Below are positions 1-6,159 of a stretch of 6,159 nucleotides of DNA, one piece after another. Every line of letters begins with the position of its first letter. Positions within the stretch are counted from its first letter, which is position 1. A program made the translations under genes and the position numbers. The DNA is from Pseudomonadota bacterium (GTDB taxonomy: Bacteria; Desulfobacterota; Desulfobaccia; Desulfobaccales; 0-14-0-80-60-11): NCBI GenBank assembly GCA_018897875.1, contig JAHIKF010000339.1, positions 1 to 6,159 on the forward strand, read 5' to 3'. The notes beneath the pieces were generated by a model. The model searched no databases and was not told where the DNA came from. It was given only the letters and a program-made list of their open reading frames with translations.

Positions 1-26
1 CGCCCTTTGCCCCCTCCCCCAAATTC

Positions 27-2840
<2,814 letters not shown>

Positions 2841-2874
2841 GGCTGATTATCGTCAGATAGCTGGAAAAGGCTAC

Positions 2875-3138
2875 TCAGGTCGTGGTTTTGCTGCCAGAAC
2901 CGGGTTCCGGCGGCCGGGCGGTTGGCGCTTTCGGCTTGGGTTTGCGACCCCGTTTTTTCTTGAGCTCATAAGGCACGAACTTGATTCCCTGGGCGCGCCC
3001 GGCCCCGCCCGGCCACAACAGCGCGCCGTTGCCGAAATGGCGGGCGATATCGGCCAGGGTCCAATCCAGGTACTTGGAGGGGATCACGGTCACTTCTAAC
3101 TTCAACCCCATTTCGGGCCGTTCTTTGGCTCTGGACAT
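2875..3138 (-). CDS. Small basic protein with AT-hook-like motif, function unknown
   Basis: This is an 87-residue protein of a family I do not recognise. It begins with ATG at 3138 behind a good ribosome binding site (AAGGAA on the minus strand, 3145-3150, 6 bases from the ATG), which makes it a credible gene. Residues 10-57 look like a small folded region (a strand-like 'LKLEVTVIP', then 'WTLADIARHFG', then 'IKFVPYEL'). Residues 60-70 are a basic run, KKKRGRKPKPK, whose RGRKP core resembles the AT-hook (R-G-R-P) and the RGRKP end of H-NS-type DNA-binding domains. The tail is Pro/Ser/Thr-rich and probably disordered. No signal peptide or membrane segment is seen. It is co-directional with uvrA (34-base gap), so the two are probably co-transcribed. 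A nucleoid or DNA-repair accessory role is inference only. Confidence 0.75.
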   Translation of the reverse strand: MSRAKERPEMGLKLEVTVIPSKYLDWTLADIARHFGNGALLWPGGAGRAQGIKFVPYELKKKRGRKPKPKAPTARPPEPGSGSKTTT

Positions 3139-3144
3139 GTATCA

Positions 3145-3150
3145 TTCCTT
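3145..3150 (-). promoter_or_regulatory. Ribosome binding site of the 87-residue gene
   Basis: On the minus strand this reads AAGGAA, followed by six bases and the ATG at 3138-3136. It supports the chosen start and the reality of this short gene. Confidence 0.6.
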
Positions 3151-3183
3151 GCTGCGGTAAAGTAATTCAAGACATCCGACACC

Positions 3184-3206
3184 ACCGGTCGGTATGATCC
3201 GATGCG
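3184..3206. repeat. Imperfect direct repeat, copy A
   Basis: This copy begins ACCGGTCGG and ends TGATCCGATGCG. Copy B (3309-3333) shares the same ACCGGTCGG start and ends TGATCGATGCG, so the two match at both ends with small indels in the middle. The separation is about 125 bases. It may be a regulator binding site or a trace of a rearrangement; it is short enough that chance cannot be dismissed. Confidence 0.4.
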
Positions 3207-3266
3207 GCCAGAAGGCCTTGAGGCGTAAATAATAATTTTAACCTGTTTCATCAGCCTCTGCCATAA

Positions 3267-3294
3267 TTATTCGCCTTTAAGGGTACCGTATACT
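3267..3294 (+). promoter_or_regulatory. Candidate sigma70-type promoter of the kinase-regulator operon
   Basis: A -10 box TATACT (3289-3294, five of six to consensus) is preceded by a weaker -35 TTATTC (3267-3272) with a 16-base spacer. Transcription would start near 3301, giving a leader of about 20 bases before the GTG at 3322. This fits the short kinase form being the expressed one. The -35 is poor, so confidence is limited. Confidence 0.35.
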
Positions 3295-3308
3295 TTACAT
3301 GCCAACCA

Positions 3309-3333
3309 ACCGGTCGGCCCGGTGATCGATGCG
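3309..3333. repeat. Imperfect direct repeat, copy B, overlapping the kinase start
   Basis: This is the second copy of the block described at 3184-3206. It overlaps the putative GTG start of the kinase and coincides with the point where PAS homology begins, so it may mark the junction at which the kinase lost its N-terminal coding region. Confidence 0.4.
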
Positions 3334-4662
3334 AATAAGGAATATGTAAGACTTTCGGGCCACATAAGTTTAGAGGAGATCCTCGGCAAAAGAATAATTG
3401 AATGGACGGCCGAATATGACCGTGAGCGAAATAGCGCCGAAGTGATTAAGTGCCTGCAGCAGGGTTATGTCCGGGGTCTGGAGATTGATTATGTTGACGA
3501 GAAGGGGCGGATCACCCCTATCGAAATTAATGCGACGGTTATCACGACCGGAAAATCCTCCCAGATCGTGTCCCTCTGTCGCGACATCACCGAACGCCGG
3601 CAAGCCGAGGAGGCCCTGCAGGCCGAACGGCAACGCCTCTTCAAACTGTTGGACGGACTGCAGGCCTACATTTACCTGCGGCGTCCGGACTATTCCCTGG
3701 TCTATGTGAATAAGTATTTCCGGGATCGTTTTGGCGACCCGGCGAGCCTGCCGTGTTTCACAATTCTGCATAATCGCCATAAACCCTGCGAAGAGTGCCC
3801 TTCGGAAAAAGTCTTCGAGACCGGGACGCCCCAGGAGTGGGAATGGACCTCCAGCAGTGGGCGCATCTACCGGATTTATGACTACCCCTTTGCCGATGTG
3901 GACGGCACCCCGCTGGTCCTGGAGATGGGCATGGACATCACCCAACATAAGCAGGCTGAAGAGGAGTTGCGGACCAGCGAAATGGCGCTGCGCCAAAACC
4001 AGGAGAGATACCGGATGCTCGCGGGCCACCTGCTGACTGCTCAAGAAGCCGAACGGAAACGACTGGCCCGTGAGCTGCACGACGATCTATCCCAGCGGTT
4101 AGCCGCTTTGGCCATGGAAGCCGAAACTTTTGAGCGGCAAACGTCCCTCTTAAGCAGGGCAGATCACGTCAGGCTGAAGGAAATGAAAGATAAGCTGGTG
4201 GAACTGTCCATCGATGTCCATGCCATGTCGCGCCGGCTGCATCCTTCGATCTTAGATGATTTAGGATTGGCAGACGCAGTGGCGTCAGAATGCGCCATAT
4301 TCCGGAAGCGAAATGGGATTGTGGTAAATTACCGGGTAGAAAATATCAGTAGAGAGGTTCCCCCGAATGTCGCAGTGTGCCTTTACCGGATTGTCCAAGA
4401 AGCCCTGAGAAATATCTCCCGGCATGCTGGAGCCACGGAAGTTGCGATTTCGTTAGTGGGTGAAAATCAAGCCATTCGCCTGTTGATCAGGGATAACGGT
4501 AAGGGGTTCGATCCCGGCCAGAAAACGAGCCAGGTGGGTTTGGGCTTGGACAGTATGCAGGAGCGGGCCTATTTAATCGGCGGTGATTTTTCTGCAAAGT
4601 CCCAACCCGGGCAAGGGACGGTGATAGAAGTCCTGGCGCCCTTATCCAGGAGAGTGGTATGA
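3322..4662 (+). CDS. PAS-PAS sensor histidine kinase, NarL/DegS (HisKA_3) class, first PAS truncated
   Basis: This is a 446-residue soluble histidine kinase; no membrane segment or signal peptide is visible, so it should sense an internal cue. Domains: a partial PAS (1-92, starting directly at 'VIDANKEYVRLSG' and ending in the PAC-like 'CRDITERRQAEE'); a helical linker; a second PAS (about 108-215) with C145, C156 and C159 and a 'MDITQHKQAEEEL' end; a HisKA_3 dimerisation domain (about 230-310) with the phosphoacceptor H253 in 'RELHDDLSQRL'; and a HATPase domain with an N-box around N364, G1 'DNGKGF' (391-396) and 'GLGLDSMQERA' (406-416). The GTG start at 3322 has no clear Shine-Dalgarno. The frame is open back to 3229 but contains no ATG, GTG or TTG and no PAS-like residues beyond a few before the GTG, so the N-terminus is either uncertain or truly lost. 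It overlaps the regulator gene by 4 bases (ATGA), and that regulator is its expected partner. Confidence 0.9.
   Translation: MIDANKEYVRLSGHISLEEILGKRIIEWTAEYDRERNSAEVIKCLQQGYVRGLEIDYVDEKGRITPIEINATVITTGKSSQIVSLCRDITERRQAEEALQAERQRLFKLLDGLQAYIYLRRPDYSLVYVNKYFRDRFGDPASLPCFTILHNRHKPCEECPSEKVFETGTPQEWEWTSSSGRIYRIYDYPFADVDGTPLVLEMGMDITQHKQAEEELRTSEMALRQNQERYRMLAGHLLTAQEAERKRLARELHDDLSQRLAALAMEAETFERQTSLLSRADHVRLKEMKDKLVELSIDVHAMSRRLHPSILDDLGLADAVASECAIFRKRNGIVVNYRVENISREVPPNVAVCLYRIVQEALRNISRHAGATEVAISLVGENQAIRLLIRDNGKGFDPGQKTSQVGLGLDSMQERAYLIGGDFSAKSQPGQGTVIEVLAPLSRRVV
4647..4654 (+). promoter_or_regulatory. Ribosome binding site of the response regulator, inside the kinase gene
   Basis: The sequence CAGGAGAG lies within the last kinase codons and ends four bases before the ATG at 4659. 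Together with the ATGA stop/start overlap it indicates translational coupling of kinase and regulator. Confidence 0.6.
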
Positions 4663-5306
4663 AGCGGATCAGGGTATTATTGGCCGATGATCATAAGATC
4701 GTGTTGGATGGCCTGAGGAGTTTGCTGGAACCGGAGTTCGAGCTCGCCGGGACGGTGGAGGACGGTCGGGCTCTGGTCTCTGCTGCGGAGAAGTTGCGCC
4801 CCGATGTGATAGTGGTGGATATTTCGATGCCGTTGCTCAATGGCATTGAGGCGGTCCGCCAGATCAAAAAGCTCGATAAACAGATTAAAGTAATATTTTT
4901 GACCATGCACCCGGATGTGACTTATGCCATCCGGGCCTTCGAGGCAGGCGCCTCGGGCTATGTCCTGAAACATTCGGCTTCATCCGAACTGATCACCGCG
5001 ATCCATGAGGCGATTAAGGGGCGAACCTATGTGACGCCGATGATTGCCGGGGAACTGATGCAGGCATACAAGGGAGGAACTTACCGGCAGACCGAGGAAA
5101 CGCAGCCGTTGACCCAGCGCCAGCGGGAAATCCTCCAATTATTGGTTGAGGGCAACACGGCCAAAGAAGTTGCCAACTTGCTGAACATTTCCCCCCGGAC
5201 GGTAGAGTTTCACAAGTACATCATGATGTCAAAACTAAAGCTCAAGAGCGTCTCTGCACTGATCCAATATGCCATCAGGCAGGGCTTTGCCTCCGTTGAA
5301 GGGTAA
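4659..5306 (+). CDS. NarL/LuxR-type two-component response regulator
   Basis: This is a 215-residue transcription regulator of the usual NarL-family length. The receiver domain (1-120) shows the acidic pair D10/D11, phosphoacceptor D54 in 'IVVDISMP', the switch residue T82 and conserved K104 in 'SGYVLKHS'. A linker (about 121-148) leads to a C-terminal GerE/LuxR helix-turn-helix (about 149-210) with 'LTQRQREILQLL' and recognition-helix region 'NISPRTVEFHKYIMMSKL'. All residues needed for phosphorylation are present. The ATG overlaps the kinase stop codon, so the pair is one operon, and the kinase should phosphorylate D54 to enhance dimerisation and DNA binding. The regulated genes are not identifiable here; the repeated motif at 5504-5540 downstream is one possible target but this is untested. 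Confidence 0.96.
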   Translation: MKRIRVLLADDHKIVLDGLRSLLEPEFELAGTVEDGRALVSAAEKLRPDVIVVDISMPLLNGIEAVRQIKKLDKQIKVIFLTMHPDVTYAIRAFEAGASGYVLKHSASSELITAIHEAIKGRTYVTPMIAGELMQAYKGGTYRQTEETQPLTQRQREILQLLVEGNTAKEVANLLNISPRTVEFHKYIMMSKLKLKSVSALIQYAIRQGFASVEG

Positions 5307-5503
5307 AGAAGGCATTTCTACCGGAATTTTCCGAAATCGAAAAATCGTCAAAAATTTATTCCACCAGACTCATAAATCCACGGGATGTCCCAACCGCCAA
5401 CCGCACCCACGGCAGACTGGGCCAGCCAACCTTTCCCCAACTCGAACTACAACCCCAACCCCGCCAGAGGCAAGTGACGATCTTTTGATTCATGGTTATT
5501 CCC

Positions 5504-5540
5504 CTAGTATATTTTTTACAAAAATCTAGTAATTTTTACA
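5504..5540. repeat. Tandem imperfect direct repeat, 22-base period
   Basis: CTAGTATATTTTTTACA (5504-5520) is followed by CTAGTAATTTTTACA (5526-5540). The starts are 22 bases apart, about two helical turns, which would place bound protein dimers on the same DNA face. ATTTTT and AAAAAT also form a small dyad between them. Candidate operator or UP-like AT element; no regulator is identified. Confidence 0.45.
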
Positions 5541-5600
5541 GTTTCTTATTCCTGGATTTCCAATTATTATGTAGCCTGTAGGAAAAGTGCCTGTTACCAA

Positions 5601-5686
5601 GCATGGACAGCCGCTGAGCGGAGGGGTTGTCATGTATCCCGAGACAGAGGTTCATGATCCTCTCTAATGAGGAGTACCAAGGCTCC
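5601..5686 (+). other. Hairpin-rich block, candidate structured RNA leader or palindromic relic
   Basis: Three structures are visible. First, CATG-(bulge)-ACA at 5602-5609 pairs with TGTCATG at 5628-5634 around an inner CCGC/GCGG stem with a TGA loop (5611-5621). Second, AGAGG (5646-5650) pairs with CCTCT (5659-5663). Third, GGAG (5671-5674) can pair with CTCC (5683-5686), while GAGG (5669-5672) could alternatively pair with CCTC at 5659-5662, giving mutually exclusive folds. It matches no riboswitch class I know by sequence. It could be a 5' leader of the small ORFs downstream or a mobile-element remnant. Confidence 0.3.
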
Positions 5687-5724
5687 CTTTATTGTAAACT
5701 AAACGAAAATATTGGGAAACCTTT

Positions 5725-5758
5725 AGAAGAGGTGGCACATATGGAAGTATCGCGTTGA
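5725..5758 (+). other. Strong ribosome binding site with a five-codon ORF (MEVSR)
   Basis: AGAAGAGGTGG (5725-5735) lies at good distance before ATG 5741, yet the frame stops after five codons at TGA 5756-5758. That stop overlaps by one base the ATG of the 34-codon ORF (TGATG). It is either a minimal leader peptide coupling translation into the next ORF, or the start of a gene broken by a one-base loss: one added T near 5756 would join the two frames. Confidence 0.35.
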
Positions 5759-5862
5759 TGTTAATTGAAGCTATGTTCGTAGGCTCGAAGTCATCAAATC
5801 CTGGCGAGAGTCTTTTTTCCATAAAAGCCGCAAGGTTTGAGGAGTTTGACGATGAACAGTGA
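5758..5862 (+). CDS. Possible 34-residue small protein, unknown
   Basis: The ORF encodes 34 residues containing 'MFVGSKSSNPGESLFSIKAA' and an acidic end 'RFEEFDDEQ'. Its composition looks protein-like rather than random, but no family is recognised. It could start at ATG 5758, at TTG 5755, or be the remainder of a gene that began at ATG 5741 before a frameshift. A weak GGAAG (5743-5747) lies ten bases upstream of the ATG. It overlaps the next gene by 11 bases, consistent with a compact translationally coupled cluster. Confidence 0.35.
   Translation: MLIEAMFVGSKSSNPGESLFSIKAARFEEFDDEQ
5839..5844 (+). promoter_or_regulatory. Ribosome binding site deciding the start of the 70-residue gene
   Basis: GAGGAG is followed by seven bases and ATG 5852. 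It lies inside the upstream 34-codon ORF and favours the ATG over the TTG at 5837. Confidence 0.6.
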
Positions 5863-6064
5863 CAATGTTCTTTCCTTATGGGATTCCAGGGGTAATTGGC
5901 ATTTCTGCCGATTTTGCAAACACCTGCACAGCCTCATAGGAGCACTTACCTGCGATGCTTTTCCTGAAGGCATTCCCAAAGAGCTTACCTCTGCGCTGAT
6001 ATTGCACAACAAGCCAATGCTCGGTCAAAAAAACAACATCGTCTTTGTTCCCAGCTATAAATAA
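5852..6064 (+). CDS. Small cysteine-containing protein with CDAFP-EGIP motif
   Basis: A 70-residue protein. I chose ATG 5852 because GAGGAG (5839-5844) sits seven bases upstream; a TTG at 5837 in the same frame would overlap this site and is less likely. Visible: 'WHFCRFCKH' with C19, C22 and H24, then C34 in 'LTCDAFPEGIP' (33-42), and a C-terminal 'IVFVPSYK'. The Cys-x-AFP-x-GIP core followed by a short tail ending near 'FxP' is, from memory, the hallmark of a widespread group of small uncharacterised bacterial proteins, often encoded in accessory regions. The four Cys/His residues could bind one metal ion. No membrane segment or signal peptide is seen. Function is unknown; the adjacent 34-residue ORF could be a partner. 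Confidence 0.7.
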   Translation: MNSDNVLSLWDSRGNWHFCRFCKHLHSLIGALTCDAFPEGIPKELTSALILHNKPMLGQKNNIVFVPSYK

Positions 6065-6072
6065 AACGCTTA

Positions 6073-6101
6073 TTGCCATTGCTCCGAAAATAAGCTATAA
6101 T
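6073..6101 (+). promoter_or_regulatory. Near-consensus sigma70 promoter of the gene at the right edge
   Basis: -35 TTGCCA (6073-6078, five of six) and -10 TATAAT (6096-6101, six of six) are separated by exactly 17 bases, the best promoter in the window. Transcription would start near 6108, giving a leader of about 28 bases before GTG 6136. It lies within the interrupted palindrome 6078-6131. Confidence 0.65.
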
Positions 6102-6131
6102 TAACTAAATTAATTAGCTAAATGGAGCAAT
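6078..6131. repeat. Large interrupted palindrome overlapping promoter and ribosome binding site
   Basis: ATTGCTCC (6078-6085) is a perfect inverted copy of GGAGCAAT (6124-6131). Inside, AGCT-(AT)-AATTAA (6093-6104) pairs with TTAATTAGCT (6110-6119) around a CTAAA loop. The right arm contains the GGAG ribosome binding site. In a transcript that includes both arms this site would be paired. No T-run follows, so it is not a standard terminator; it could alternatively be an operator. Confidence 0.6.
6124..6127 (+). promoter_or_regulatory. Ribosome binding site of the right-edge gene, within the palindrome arm
   Basis: GGAG lies eight bases before GTG 6136 and is complementary to CTCC at 6082-6085, so it can be sequestered in longer transcripts. 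Confidence 0.5.
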
Positions 6132-6135
6132 TATT

Positions 6136-6159
6136 GTGCAACAAGAAAACTTGAGTCTC
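6136..6159 (+). CDS. 5' end of a gene running off the window (GTG start), identity unknown
   Basis: Only eight codons are present (M-Q-Q-E-N-L-S-L, reading the GTG as Met). The start is supported by GGAG eight bases upstream and by a near-consensus promoter at 6073-6101. The AT-rich flank and the palindrome that can hide the ribosome binding site suggest a transposase gene; the N-terminus reminds me loosely of IS1595-type transposases, but eight residues cannot decide this. Confidence 0.5.

Larger units (their letters stand above)
3139..3321. other. Divergent intergenic spacer
   Basis: This spacer separates the leftward 87-residue gene/uvrA pair from the rightward kinase operon and must contain promoters for both. 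It is more AT-rich than uvrA, with an AT block near 3226-3240. I see a plausible rightward promoter at 3267-3294, two imperfect copies of a block beginning ACCGGTCGG (3184-3206 and 3309-3333), and small palindromes (GGCCAGAAGGCC at 3206-3217, GGTACC, GTATAC). I found no convincing leftward promoter and no LexA-type operator. Confidence 0.5.
5307..5740. other. Intergenic accessory stretch, no convincing gene
   Basis: This stretch of more than 400 bases shifts abruptly from the coding composition upstream. It contains a short CGGAA/TTCCG inverted repeat at about 5322-5333 without a T-run (not a convincing terminator), a C-rich and G-poor block at about 5376-5470, an AT-rich tract with a direct repeat (5504-5540), and a hairpin-rich block (5601-5686). 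Frames across it give only low-complexity or short translations (for example an 86-codon plus frame at 5269-5529 that starts inside the regulator gene), which I do not accept as genes. Confidence 0.5.

Noticed and set aside
3370..4080. Minus-strand 236-codon frame inside the kinase gene
   Set aside because: It lies opposite recognisable PAS and linker coding sequence and shows no domain of its own.
5320..5335. CGGAA/TTCCG inverted repeat as a terminator of the two-component operon
   Set aside because: The stem is only about five bases with a two-base loop and is not followed by a T-run.
5269..5529. Plus-strand 86-codon frame spanning the regulator stop codon
   Set aside because: It begins inside the regulator gene in another frame, lacks a ribosome binding site and is Pro/Thr/Asn-rich low-complexity translation of a C-rich tract.
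5536..5655. Minus-strand 39-codon ORF starting MNLCLGIHDNPSAQ
   Set aside because: The translation looks somewhat protein-like, but I recognise no family, see no ribosome binding site, and it covers the hairpin block, which explains the sequence at least as well.
5667..5702. Eleven-codon ORF MRSTKAPFIVN resembling the start of an IS630-type transposase
   Set aside because: It is too short to distinguish a transposase relic from chance, and nothing downstream continues the similarity.
5760..5825. tRNA-like string near 'ggctcgaagtcatcaaatcc'
   Set aside because: No acceptor stem, anticodon arm or proper T-loop (TTCRANY) can be assembled around it.
5794..6079. Minus-strand frames of 72 and 67 codons opposite the 70-residue gene
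   Set aside because: They are antisense to a gene with a strong ribosome binding site and a recognisable motif, and have no support of their own.

Overview
The window suggests a GC-rich Gram-negative bacterium, most likely one of the deltaproteobacterial lineages (Desulfobacterota/Syntrophobacterota type). That placement rests only on protein flavour: the UvrA sequence and a cysteine-cluster PAS domain in a NarL-type kinase. It is a guess, not a phylogenetic result. I see no rRNA, tRNA or CRISPR array.

Region 1 (27-3138, minus strand) is a leftward pair. It starts with a small 87-residue protein carrying an AT-hook-like basic motif and continues 34 bases later into a full-length uvrA, the damage-recognition ATPase of nucleotide excision repair. 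UvrA has both Walker A boxes, both ABC signatures and both zinc-binding cysteine quartets; the first signature reads LAGGE instead of LSGGE.

Region 2 (3139-3321) is an AT-richer divergent spacer. It holds a plausible sigma70-type promoter for the rightward genes and two imperfect copies of a 23-25 base block. The second copy lies exactly where the kinase reading frame becomes recognisable.

Region 3 (3322-5306, plus strand) is a two-component operon: a soluble PAS-PAS histidine kinase of the NarL/DegS (HisKA_3) class, overlapping by 4 bases a NarL/LuxR-type response regulator. The kinase should sense a cytoplasmic cue and phosphorylate Asp54 of the regulator, which then binds DNA through its C-terminal helix-turn-helix. 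The first PAS domain lacks its N-terminal part. The second carries a Cys-X10-Cys-X2-Cys cluster that could bind a metal or sense redox state.

Region 4 (5307-6159) is visibly more AT-rich and looks like accessory DNA. It contains a C-rich, G-poor stretch, a 22-base-period direct repeat, a block of hairpins (about 5601-5686), and a stack of tiny ORFs. The stack ends in a convincing 70-residue Cys-containing protein of the 'CDAFP-x-GIP' small-protein type. At the right edge, a near-consensus promoter sits inside a large interrupted palindrome and drives a gene starting with GTG at 6136 that runs off the window.

The best candidate for unusual biology is this right edge. The native transcript would start in the loop of the palindrome and leave the ribosome binding site free. 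A read-through transcript would carry both arms and bury that site in a stem. This is the arrangement known to protect some transposase genes from external transcription.
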